Source: Algoriphagus chordae
GTDB lineage: Bacteria > Bacteroidota > Bacteroidia > Cytophagales > Cyclobacteriaceae
NCBI RefSeq assembly: GCF_003254055.1
Contig: NZ_QKZT01000009.1
Coordinates: forward strand, 1-64,000
Length of the DNA: 64,000 nt
Direction of reading: 5' to 3'
The notes beneath the pieces are model-generated. The model did no database searches and was not told the origin of the DNA. It was given only the letters and a program-made list of their open reading frames with translations. Of the stretch, positions 44,172-52,640 are shown one piece after another; the stretch's first letter is position 1; each line of letters starts with the position of its first letter. The position numbers and the translations under genes were made by a program.

Positions 44172-46529
44172 TCATTCACTTTTCAGACTTCTAACTGGAT
44201 TGATTAAGGCAGCTTTGATTGCCTGAAAACTAATAGTAAACAAGGCTATCAGTACAGCTGATACCACAGCCAAGGCAAAATACCACCATTCTAAATCAAC
44301 CCGATATTCATAGTTTTCTAGCCAGCCTTGCAAAAAGTACCAAGCAAGAGGCATAGCAATCACCGATGAAATCAACACCAAAACCACAAAGTCTTTGGAC
44401 AGCATGGCTACCAAACTATTGACACTCGCGCCCATCACTTTTCGGATACCAATTTCCTTCGTGCGCTGCTCGGCCGTAAATGCTGCTAAACCAAACAAGC
44501 CCAGGCAGGAGATGAATATTGCAAGGGTAGCGAAGTAGGTTGCCAGGCTTCCTATGGTTGTCTCGGATTTATACCGATTCCCAAACTCCTGATCTGCAAA
44601 CTGATAGGTAAATGGGAATTTGGGATTAAAACGATTGTAGGCCTTTTCCATGCTTGCAAGAGCCTCACTCGTTTGTCCGGCCTGAGTTCGAACCAGTACA
44701 TATCCCCAAAATTCATCTTTAGGAAGCAAGCGAACGATAATCGGGGCAATAGCCTCATGGAAACTCGCATAATGATAATCTTTCATCAGCCCTACAATTG
44801 GACCTTTGGTTTCCCAAAAAGTGATTTCCTCGCCCACAGGATTATCAAATCCCATAGTTTTGGCTGCCGCCTCATTGACCAAATAACTGGCAGAATCCAT
44901 CCCATATTGAATATCTAAATCTCTACCGTCCAGCAATTCTATCCCCATCGTCGCGAGGTAATCATAGCTTACCGGATTTTGGGAGAATAGCAAAATATCA
45001 GTAGTATCCTTTCCTGCCCAACTCACACTTGATGTAGAGCTCCCCACTTGTAAAGGATCCGCCTGCGACGCTGCAACGGATTGAATCCCTGGCATGGTGA
45101 GCAACTCATTTTTGAAAGAAGTAAAAGTCTTGGTCAACTCTCCTTCTATAGGAAGATAGATTAGATTTTCGCGATCAAACCCCAGGTTTTTGTTTTGTAT
45201 ATAGGAGATCTGGTTGTATATCACAATCATCCCCAGAATCAGGATAATAGATAATCCAAACTGAAACACCACCAGACCTTTTCTGAAATAAGTAGCACTA
45301 GGCTTGAATTTCAGCGCCCCTTTGAGCACTACCACTGGCTTCAAAGATGACATAAATAAGGCTGGATAAGAACCGGCAAGTACGGCAGTTACAAGTGCCA
45401 AACTAAGTAGAATCCCTAAAATAGATGGGTCCATCAGATTCAATAACAGCTCTTTGTTGGTGAGACTATTGAAGCCTGGAAGTAAGATGAAAACTAATAT
45501 CACGGAGAATAGCAGCGATATAACTGTGATCAGGATTGCCTCTCCGTAAAACTGCCCGATCAGCAAAGCTCGATTCGCGCCTACTGCTTTACGAATTCCT
45601 ATCTCCTTAGCTCGCTTCACAGATCGAGCAGTCGCCAAATTCATAAAATTGACACAAGCAATAATTAGGATAAAAATCGCAACCACAGAGAAAATACGCA
45701 CATACTCGATCCTACCACCTGTTTGAATTCCATGTTCCCACTTCGAATTCAAGTAGGAATCAGAAAAGTTCGTGAGGAAAATTTCTACGTTGCTCCCCTC
45801 ATTTTTGGAAAGTATATAGCCTTTCAATTTTTCATTGACCACATCTACATCCACATTGGGCGCCAGCATCACATAGCATCTAGGACCATTGTTCCCCCAG
45901 TCCTTTGCCCATTCATTGTCATCTTGCCAGCGTTCGTAGCTCATCAAAAAATCAAATTTCAAGGAAGAGCTTTCTGGAATTTCTTTCAGAACGCCTGTGA
46001 CCATCATATCATCCTCATTATCCACGATAATCAACTGCCCTACGGGATCCTCTCCTTTGAAATATTTATCAGCAAGCTTTTGGGAAATCACCACACCGTC
46101 AGGTCGTTTCAATGCAGTGAATGCATCTCCTGAAGATAGTTCGAAGGAAAACATGTTCAGGAAATCTCCCTGCACGTATCTTCCTTTCTCCTTTTCAAAA
46201 ACCTCCCCTACGGTAAAAAGTGGCTCTTCCTCCCAGAGTATCTGGCTTGCCAACTCAATTTCAGGAAAGTCCAAAACAATATTCTCCGCCAACACTCCAG
46301 GTGTGGATTCATAGGTATTGGGAATACCAGAGTAATACTGGTTTTCCATTACTTTATAAATCCTGGAATTATTTTCATGAAACTTGTCCATATTGGTTTC
46401 ATCCTGAACCCAGAGAAGTATCAATAGGCTACAAGCCATCCCCAATGCAAGACCAAGAATATTGATTAGCGAAAAAACTTTGTTATTGCGCAGGTTTCTC
46501 CAGGCGATTTTTATATAGTTTTTGAGCAT
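44172..46529 (-). CDS. FtsX/MacB-type ABC permease, orphan (permease 5 of 7)
   Basis: A 785-residue paralogue, the shortest of the seven. Coupling motifs are KEIGIRKAVGA and KEIGIRKVMGA. The first periplasmic domain ends IFLTNFSDSYLNSKWEHG with a TGGRIEYV segment shared with permease 3. TM1 is ILGLALGMACSLLILLWV. The C-terminus is NPVRSLKSE. It lies 184 bp downstream of the DUF4097 gene on the same strand and is probably cotranscribed with it from P3. No TCCGCC palindrome is in its leader. Confidence 0.92.
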   Translation of the reverse strand: MLKNYIKIAWRNLRNNKVFSLINILGLALGMACSLLILLWVQDETNMDKFHENNSRIYKVMENQYYSGIPNTYESTPGVLAENIVLDFPEIELASQILWEEEPLFTVGEVFEKEKGRYVQGDFLNMFSFELSSGDAFTALKRPDGVVISQKLADKYFKGEDPVGQLIIVDNEDDMMVTGVLKEIPESSSLKFDFLMSYERWQDDNEWAKDWGNNGPRCYVMLAPNVDVDVVNEKLKGYILSKNEGSNVEIFLTNFSDSYLNSKWEHGIQTGGRIEYVRIFSVVAIFILIIACVNFMNLATARSVKRAKEIGIRKAVGANRALLIGQFYGEAILITVISLLFSVILVFILLPGFNSLTNKELLLNLMDPSILGILLSLALVTAVLAGSYPALFMSSLKPVVVLKGALKFKPSATYFRKGLVVFQFGLSIILILGMIVIYNQISYIQNKNLGFDRENLIYLPIEGELTKTFTSFKNELLTMPGIQSVAASQADPLQVGSSTSSVSWAGKDTTDILLFSQNPVSYDYLATMGIELLDGRDLDIQYGMDSASYLVNEAAAKTMGFDNPVGEEITFWETKGPIVGLMKDYHYASFHEAIAPIIVRLLPKDEFWGYVLVRTQAGQTSEALASMEKAYNRFNPKFPFTYQFADQEFGNRYKSETTIGSLATYFATLAIFISCLGLFGLAAFTAEQRTKEIGIRKVMGASVNSLVAMLSKDFVVLVLISSVIAMPLAWYFLQGWLENYEYRVDLEWWYFALAVVSAVLIALFTISFQAIKAALINPVRSLKSE

Positions 46530-46713
46530 TTCTTGAGGATTGGAAAATTAGAAGATTTTAAGATTGAAAGATTTGGCGTAAAGCAGTGGCAAAGTTTTAA
46601 GGTTGGAAAGCCCACTTCCCAGAATAATTGTTCTCCTTATCTTCCCTTTTCTTGGCTCCTTTATCTTGATACTTATGTCCTACTACTTACGTCTTACTAC
46701 TTAGTACTCTCTA

Positions 46714-47646
46714 TTAATTAAACTCCAGATTGATGCTTCCGCCGGAGCTCTGCATGGTCACCGGAATTCCTCCGCCATTGATTTTGCCTATGATTCTATC
46801 CTTTTTTACTTCTCCGCTGAAATTGGAAAGTTTGGAATTCACTCGTCCTCCACTAAGATCGAGGTCGAGTCCCAGACCCTCCGGAACTACCGCAGAGATA
46901 GATCCACCGCTGCTTTTCATCGTCAATTCTTTCTCTACATTGGAAAGCTGAGCGCGGATAGATCCACCGCTAGTACTTGCTGTAATACTTCCATTGATAT
47001 CGGCCAAGTTCACGCTGCCACCAGAAGTATTTACATTAAGGTCACCAGTAAGCTGATTGACTTTTACCGATCCGCCACTACTCTGTACATCTATATCTCC
47101 TTCGAAATTTTCAACTCTCAGTGAGCCTCCTGAACTGTGTGTATTCACATAGCCGCTACTATTGATCACCTGTATGCTACCTCCGCTGGTAGCGATTTCC
47201 TGCTCTCCATTTATTCCATCCACGGAAATTGACCCTCCACTGGATTGGAACTTAGAAGACATTTCGGTTGGCACTTGTACCTTAAATGAGAGATTCAATT
47301 TGCTTCTACCGCTATTGTTTCTCTTCTTCACGAGCACCGAAATCGTGTTGCCACTTTGACTGATATCCAGGTTATAGTTGTCCAGTTCTCGTTCAACTTC
47401 TGCATCTTCCAGTTCTACCTCTCGACCATTCAGCTTCACATACATATTGACGATCACGTCGTTTCCATTTGCTCCGGTGACAGCCACTGAAGCTCCAGAG
47501 GTTTCTACTTTGAGGTTACCAGAACCGTTCAAAGTGAATTGTTTAGTCAGGTAGGGATCTGCTTTAACTTCAGAAGCGATTGCGGAGAATTGCACGGAAA
47601 GCAATACAAGAAGTAAGAAGGCTGGAGATAATTTTAGGAGTTTCAT
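46714..47646 (-). CDS. Exported DUF4097-type beta-solenoid protein with SSGGS repeats
   Basis: The frame opens at 47694, but the ATG at 47646 begins a Sec signal (LLKLSPAFLLLVLLSVQFSAIAS), giving 310 residues. From about residue 130, a 20-residue repeat carries SGGSI/SGGSV at regular intervals (QSSGGSISV, TSGGSIQV, HSSGGSLRV, QSSGGSVKV, NTSGGSVNL, STSGGSIRA, KSSGGSISA, QSSGGSINL). This is the pattern of a right-handed parallel beta-solenoid (DUF4097/adhesin-like). Being the first gene after P3 and before permease 5, it may be an envelope partner or substrate of the permease. Other roles such as surface adhesion are possible. Confidence 0.85.
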   Translation of the reverse strand: MKLLKLSPAFLLLVLLSVQFSAIASEVKADPYLTKQFTLNGSGNLKVETSGASVAVTGANGNDVIVNMYVKLNGREVELEDAEVERELDNYNLDISQSGNTISVLVKKRNNSGRSKLNLSFKVQVPTEMSSKFQSSGGSISVDGINGEQEIATSGGSIQVINSSGYVNTHSSGGSLRVENFEGDIDVQSSGGSVKVNQLTGDLNVNTSGGSVNLADINGSITASTSGGSIRAQLSNVEKELTMKSSGGSISAVVPEGLGLDLDLSGGRVNSKLSNFSGEVKKDRIIGKINGGGIPVTMQSSGGSINLEFN

Positions 47647-47687
47647 GAGTGTTGGGTTAAGATTCAGTGTTGACTGGAAGTCTCTTA

Positions 47688-47792
47688 TTCCCATTTGTAT
47701 GCCACTAAAAAAAACTCCTCAATTTGGCTCAAAATGGCCATTACCCCATATTTAGCTGTATTTCTCGGACAGTTTTGTTCGCTGGTGGGCAA
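47688..47792 (-). promoter_or_regulatory. Promoter P3: palindromic activator site plus TGGCAT box
   Basis: CGGACA-GTTT-TGTTCG (47766-47781) is followed 5 nt on by GGGCAA (47787-47792). TGGCAT on the minus strand (47704-47699) is 69.5 bp from the palindrome centre, preceded by GAGGAGTTTTTTTTAG, with TGG at the -12-like position. It drives the DUF4097 gene and permease 5. The leader to the start codon is about 52 bp. Confidence 0.72.
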
Positions 47793-47940
47793 AAGCTAGA
47801 GAGAGGAAAAGTGGTAGGATTGAGTATTTGAAAATTTGAAAAACTAGGATCATTAAGGATTATCGTAGACCTCGTAAATCGCCCTTCATATTTCTTAAAT
47901 AATAAGATTCTACCTTCTCAAGTAAATTTGATCTCGGGTT

Positions 47941-48951
47941 TTATTCTACCGACTTCGGTTTTTGAAAACTATACAATAGGTAAAAAAGCGAGGGCAAAAT
48001 AAACAAGCTTCCGATCAATAAGGCCCAAGCTAGCGTATCAATAGGTTTTCCCATTGCTGCAGAGTTAAAAAACGAAAGATTTTCTCCTGATTTTAGAATA
48101 ATTAAGTCAGGGAAATAATGGTAGCCAAAAGCCAATAGAATAGCGCTGACCACAAAACCACTTAGCAAACGAACCAGCGTTTTACTGCCTTCTTGCAATT
48201 TTAGCCAAAGAAAAACTATAGCCAGAGTAGCCAACACTAAGGTGCCTACTGTAATCCACTCCGTTAGAAGTAAGCCTACCAAAGGTACTTTATCAATGAT
48301 CGAAGCAGCAAATACCAACCCTCCTGCGAGCACTGTGAATACTATAAACAGCTTTGCCTTCCTCACGACAAACATTTTAACTTCAGCCTTTTTGGCCTCG
48401 CCAACTAGAAATACAGATGCTAGAAATCCGCAGATTGCAACAGTAAAAACCCCAACAGAAACGCTGAACAGATTAAACCAAGGATGAATATATGCCTCAT
48501 AAAACCCCATGGCTTCAGGATCTATTTGCCCACCTACTGCTGCCCCGAAAATTAATCCCAGAAAGAATGGCGTAATAAAGCTGGAATAAGTGAAAATGAA
48601 ATCATAGACTTTCTGCATATCATCCTGATAAGCATCATAATGACGAAAAACAAAAGCTGTGCCCCTGCCAATAATCCCGATAAGCATTAGCGCCAAAGGA
48701 ATATGTAGATGAACAGAAAGCGTAGTATAAATCGGCGGAAAACCCACAAAAAGAATCACAATGGCAATAATCAGCCACATGTGATTTGCCTCCCAGATCG
48801 GCCCGATAGTCTTATAAGTAGTGTTTTGGAGTTGAGCTCGCATTCGGGTAGGTGTGAATATCTCAAGAATCCCTGCTCCAAAATCAGCACCTCCTAGAAT
48901 GACATACATCAAAAGTGCTAGGCAAAGAAAAATGATTACGACGTAAAGCAT
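47941..48951 (-). CDS. cydB: Cytochrome bd ubiquinol oxidase subunit II
   Basis: A 336-residue membrane protein of the CydB family with about nine helices. It is identified by the N-terminal ADFGAGILEIF, the EANHMWLIIAIVILFVGFPP block and GTAFVFRHYD. CydB forms the heterodimeric bd oxidase with CydA and reduces oxygen at low tension without pumping protons. It starts 9 bp after the cydA stop. The small accessory subunit CydX was not found nearby. Confidence 0.94.
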   Translation of the reverse strand: MLYVVIIFLCLALLMYVILGGADFGAGILEIFTPTRMRAQLQNTTYKTIGPIWEANHMWLIIAIVILFVGFPPIYTTLSVHLHIPLALMLIGIIGRGTAFVFRHYDAYQDDMQKVYDFIFTYSSFITPFFLGLIFGAAVGGQIDPEAMGFYEAYIHPWFNLFSVSVGVFTVAICGFLASVFLVGEAKKAEVKMFVVRKAKLFIVFTVLAGGLVFAASIIDKVPLVGLLLTEWITVGTLVLATLAIVFLWLKLQEGSKTLVRLLSGFVVSAILLAFGYHYFPDLIILKSGENLSFFNSAAMGKPIDTLAWALLIGSLFILPSLFYLLYSFQKPKSVE

Positions 48952-48960
48952 ATATTCAGA

Positions 48961-50292
48961 TTAAGAGTCAGCATTTGTCTTTGAATTTTGAGCCAGCGTC
49001 GCAGGAACGGCTTTGATCTGTCGATAGAGCAAAAATGAAACTATTCCTGCCAAGGAAATATAGATCGCGGTAAAGATGAAGAACGAATACCTTATTCCTG
49101 GAATCGGAGTCACAGCATCTTTGGTTAGCATGATTTCATAGATAATCCAAGGTTGCCTTCCTACTTCTGTAACTGTCCATCCAGCTTCCAGCGCGATAAA
49201 TCCCAGTGGTGTAGCCAGTACAAAAAGCCATAGAAACCAGCGCTGAATCTGCCAGTTCTTCTTTTTCCATAGGGAAATAAAATAGAGCAAACTCAATCCA
49301 ACCAGGATCATACCTAGTCCCACCATGATCTGGAATGCATAATGAACTACTGCTACAGGCGGATGATGTTCCTCTGGAAACTGATCCAAGCCAATCACTT
49401 CCGCCTCGAAATCTCCATGTGCCAAGAAACTTAAAGCTCCGGGTATCTTAATCGCATAATTAACTTCCTTCGCTTCTACATCAGGAATTCCACCGATGAT
49501 AAGCGGAGCAGTTTTGCTTGTTTCAAAATGTGCTTCCATAGCAGCTAGTTTCGCAGGCTGTCTTACAGCGATATCCTTGGCAGAAATATCTCCCGAAATC
49601 GGCTGTAGCAAGGCAGCAACTGCTCCAAACACTATGGCGATTGTAAAAGCCTTGCGATGAAAATCTACATACTTACCTTTCAGCATCAGATAAGCATGAA
49701 TTCCCGCCACCGCAAAACCAGTAGCAGTAAAAGCCGCTAAAGTCATATGCAAAGCCTGTGTAAACCAAGCGTCATTGAACAGGGCTGCAACTGGATCAAT
49801 ATTTAGATATTTACCATCCACAAAATCAAACCCACTTGGGCTATTCATCCAGCCATTGGCGGCTACGACCAAAATACCAGAAGCCAATCCACTGACACCC
49901 ACTACTACGCCTGTGAACCAATGAAACCAAGGTTTGAATTTACCCCAACCATACAAGAAAAAACCTAAGGCAATTGCCTCTATAAAAAAGGCTGTTCCTT
50001 CTAAGGAAAATGGCATGCCGAAGATCGGTCCTGCATGAAGCATAAATTCTGGCCAAAGTAATCCTAGTTCGAAAGAGAGCATGGTGCCCGAAACAGCCCC
50101 CGTAACAAAGAAAATGGCCACGCCTTTACTCCAGGCTTTAGTCAAATCCAAGTAGAGAGGATTATTGGTTTTTAGGTATTTGTAATGGGAAGTAGCCATG
50201 AAAAAGGGCATTACCATACCTATACAGGCGAAAATGATATGAAATCCCAGAGAAAGGGCCATCTGAGATCTGGCGGCAAAAAGATCATCCAT
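48961..50292 (-). CDS. cydA: Cytochrome bd ubiquinol oxidase subunit I
   Basis: A 443-residue membrane protein with about nine helices. The haem-binding His of the N-terminal MALSLGFHIIFACIG (His18) and the signature GRQPWIIYEIML are visible, as is the quinol-site region before them. At 443 residues it is shorter than E. coli CydA (522), consistent with a short quinol-binding loop of the CioA type common in Bacteroidota. It forms an operon with cydB. It oxidises quinol and binds haems b and d (or b only). Haem type is not readable from sequence alone. Confidence 0.94.
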   Translation of the reverse strand: MDDLFAARSQMALSLGFHIIFACIGMVMPFFMATSHYKYLKTNNPLYLDLTKAWSKGVAIFFVTGAVSGTMLSFELGLLWPEFMLHAGPIFGMPFSLEGTAFFIEAIALGFFLYGWGKFKPWFHWFTGVVVGVSGLASGILVVAANGWMNSPSGFDFVDGKYLNIDPVAALFNDAWFTQALHMTLAAFTATGFAVAGIHAYLMLKGKYVDFHRKAFTIAIVFGAVAALLQPISGDISAKDIAVRQPAKLAAMEAHFETSKTAPLIIGGIPDVEAKEVNYAIKIPGALSFLAHGDFEAEVIGLDQFPEEHHPPVAVVHYAFQIMVGLGMILVGLSLLYFISLWKKKNWQIQRWFLWLFVLATPLGFIALEAGWTVTEVGRQPWIIYEIMLTKDAVTPIPGIRYSFFIFTAIYISLAGIVSFLLYRQIKAVPATLAQNSKTNADS

Positions 50293-50389
50293 AGGATAAC
50301 TGGCGATTAGTTTCTGAAGGAATCTCTTCCCAAGAAAACGATTAAACTTCTCTAGTCTTTGACGCAGTTACGAGCAGATTAGTTCGTCA

Positions 50390-50428
50390 GTCAGTAGGAA
50401 TAATTCAAAATTAATGAGTCAGTAGGAA
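50390..50428. promoter_or_regulatory. Two direct repeats upstream of cydAB
   Basis: GTCAGTAGGAA occurs at 50390-50400 and 50418-50428, exactly 28 bp apart, about 100-135 bp upstream of the cydA start and upstream of the divergent bestrophin gene. They may be regulator sites for oxygen control, or a small chance duplication. Confidence 0.3.
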
Positions 50429-50562
50429 GTCTAGATAGTAAGCTATTCATTAAAAGCACTAAAAGAACAGCTGGCAAATCGTTAATCAATTGAAATAAAA
50501 TCTATTACGCTCATTTAGATAATTTTCTTATCTTTTTGATATTAATCGAAAATAGAATTTTT

Positions 50563-51549
50563 ATGTACGTAAAGCGGTATTACAGTTTTTGGATGACCCT
50601 TCGCTGGTCAAAATTATCTCTCATTTATGGGATACTTTATTCCTCTATTATCATCGTCTTGTATGAAATTACAAATATCCCCTTTTCCCTTCCTTGGCAA
50701 CCAATTTCTGTAATCGGTATTGCGGTCGCTTTTTTTCTGGGTTTCAAAAACAACAGTTCTTATGACCGAACTTGGGAAGCCCGAAAAATCTGGGGAGCAA
50801 TAGTCAATGACAGCCGCACATTTGCCACCGCCATACTCAGTCTCAGCAGTTCTACTATATCTACAGAACGTAAAAGAGAAATTATCCATCGGCATCTTGC
50901 CTGGCTTTTGGCACTGAAGCATGCGATGAGAGTTGAAAAGAGCTGGGAACATAATCTACCTGTAAACAAGCTAAATTTCATACCCGGTTTTATCAAAGAA
51001 TACTATGCTGGCCCCTATGCTGAAATCGAAAAATATCTCTCCAAAGAAGAATTAGAAATAATTAAAAAACTGACAAATATCCCTTCTCAATTACTGAAAA
51101 ATCAAAGTAATGAAATAGGAAAGTTGAATGAGCAGAGACTTATCTCTGATCACAAGCAGATTTGGCTACACGAATTGATCGGGAAGTTATATACCAACCA
51201 AGGCATGTCTGAGCGGATCAAAAACTTTCCTTTTCCAAGGCAATATGCCTCCACAGGTTTATGGATCACATATATATTCTGTGGCTTGATTCCCTTCGGG
51301 TTGCTGGATATCTTTTCAGAGTCAAGCGCATTGCATTATTGGCTGACGATTCCATTTTCGGCTATTATTATCTGGACCTTCTTTGTGGTAGATAGAATCG
51401 GAGATTATTCCGAAAATCCATTTGAAGGAGGATATAACGATGTGCCGATTTCATCCGTTGCCAGAGCCATCGAAATTGATTTGCTAGAAATGCTTGAGGA
51501 GAAAAATATCCCTGATCCTTACGCCTCTGAAAATGGCTTTTTGATGTGA
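50563..51549 (+). CDS. Bestrophin-family channel protein
   Basis: The frame is open from a TTG at 50536, but the ATG at 50563 (MYVKRYYSFWMTLRWSKL) fits the family and gives 328 residues. Membrane helices near residues 20-65 and 225-275 flank a cytoplasmic helical region. The conserved NSSYDRTWEARKIWG and ENPFEGGYNDVPIS motifs are those of bacterial bestrophin homologues (UPF0187). Bacterial members form pentameric cation or anion channels. Ion selectivity cannot be read here. Confidence 0.88.
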   Translation: MYVKRYYSFWMTLRWSKLSLIYGILYSSIIIVLYEITNIPFSLPWQPISVIGIAVAFFLGFKNNSSYDRTWEARKIWGAIVNDSRTFATAILSLSSSTISTERKREIIHRHLAWLLALKHAMRVEKSWEHNLPVNKLNFIPGFIKEYYAGPYAEIEKYLSKEELEIIKKLTNIPSQLLKNQSNEIGKLNEQRLISDHKQIWLHELIGKLYTNQGMSERIKNFPFPRQYASTGLWITYIFCGLIPFGLLDIFSESSALHYWLTIPFSAIIIWTFFVVDRIGDYSENPFEGGYNDVPISSVARAIEIDLLEMLEEKNIPDPYASENGFLM

Positions 51550-51689
51550 GACAGGGAATTAGCAGTTCGAAGTACAGTGTGGTAAGAAACATAGTATATC
51601 AGACCACTTATTTATGAATAGGAAAGTTTTGCAAAAGTATTCTGCCTCTAACTTACGCTCTCTACGTTTACTTCAGCTGTGGTTAAATG

Positions 51690-51720
51690 CAAAAAATCCC
51701 TCAAACTTTCGCCTGAGGGA
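51690..51720 (-). terminator. Terminator of the GIN-permease-GIN unit
   Basis: TCCCTCA (51697-51703) pairs with TGAGGGA (51714-51720), with a 10-nt loop and six T on the minus strand. It lies 24 bp past the stop codon at 51744. Confidence 0.85.
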
Positions 51721-51743
51721 CTGAATGGCAAATAAATTCCGTC

Positions 51744-52439
51744 TTATCTTTTTCTGATGCTGCTGGAACCTGAAGTTCTGATATCACCTAATCTTGGAGA
51801 ACCTGAGTAAATCACATCCCCAGATCCTGATGAGCGTACAGATACTTTTCCCAAATCACCCACATGGGTATCTCCAGAGCCTGACTTGCTCACTTCCAAA
51901 TCTCCTATAGCTAGGTTTTCACCATTGAAATCTCCAGATCCAGACTGCTTGATTTCTGCTTCGTCTACAGCTCCTGCTTTGATTTTAAGATCGGCAGAAC
52001 CAGAAATAGAAACTGTCAATTCCTCAGCTTCAAGTCGGTCCATAATAATATCTCCTGAACCCGAAAGACCAGCATAAAACTCGTCCGATATCACTGGGGA
52101 AGTTACTTCTATTGTACCCGAACCGGAACATTTCACGCCTTCCAATTCCTTGTAAGTGATGTAGAATTTCAACTTGACATTGTTATAACTCCCTTTCACC
52201 AATCCCACAGTCAGAACATCTCCGTCTATTTCTGTTTTTACTTTGCTCAAGTCAACTCCTTTGGCCTCTATTCTCACTTCTTCCTTGTTTCCTTCGGTCA
52301 TGATCACTTCCCAGCTTCCGCCAGAATGCACTTTAGTGAAATGTCCAGGAGTTCTAGTCTCCGTTGATTGAGCTTGTACGCAGGCACTCATTGCAAAAAG
52401 CATCAATGCTACTGTAAATAATTTTGTATAGGTTTTCAT
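51744..52439 (-). CDS. Exported GIN-domain (DUF2807) protein with SGSGD repeats
   Basis: A 231-residue protein with a signal peptide (LFTVALMLFAMSACVQAQ; a lipobox-like MSAC at Cys20 is possible). The DUF2807 head-GIN domain starts HFTKVHSGGSWEVIMTEG. The solenoid has regular SGSG turns about 20 residues apart (KCSGSGTIEV, GLSGSGDIIM, SISGSADLKI, KQSGSGDFNG, SKSGSGDTHV, RSSGSGDVIY). It is the third gene of the P4 unit, after permease 6. It is a homologue of the first gene of that unit (55236-55934). Function unknown. Confidence 0.88.
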   Translation of the reverse strand: MKTYTKLFTVALMLFAMSACVQAQSTETRTPGHFTKVHSGGSWEVIMTEGNKEEVRIEAKGVDLSKVKTEIDGDVLTVGLVKGSYNNVKLKFYITYKELEGVKCSGSGTIEVTSPVISDEFYAGLSGSGDIIMDRLEAEELTVSISGSADLKIKAGAVDEAEIKQSGSGDFNGENLAIGDLEVSKSGSGDTHVGDLGKVSVRSSGSGDVIYSGSPRLGDIRTSGSSSIRKR

Positions 52440-52640
52440 AATTAACGTATTGAATGATTGGAAAATTTATTATTTATATAGTTGAAAGCTGGCAAAGTGG
52501 TAAAGTTCAGGACATGATTTATAGTTAGGTCTCAATTATTAGATGCAAGCCAAATCCTAAAGGTTGCACCAACTCATTTTTTTCTTGACTCTAGCTACTT
52601 GATACTTTTTACCAAATACTTTTCACTTTTCACTTCCAAC

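Noticed and set aside
52440..52640. P-type promoter before the second GIN gene
   Set aside because: TGGCAAAGTGGTAAA is present but on the plus strand, and no palindrome is nearby. The gene more likely belongs to the P4 transcript.
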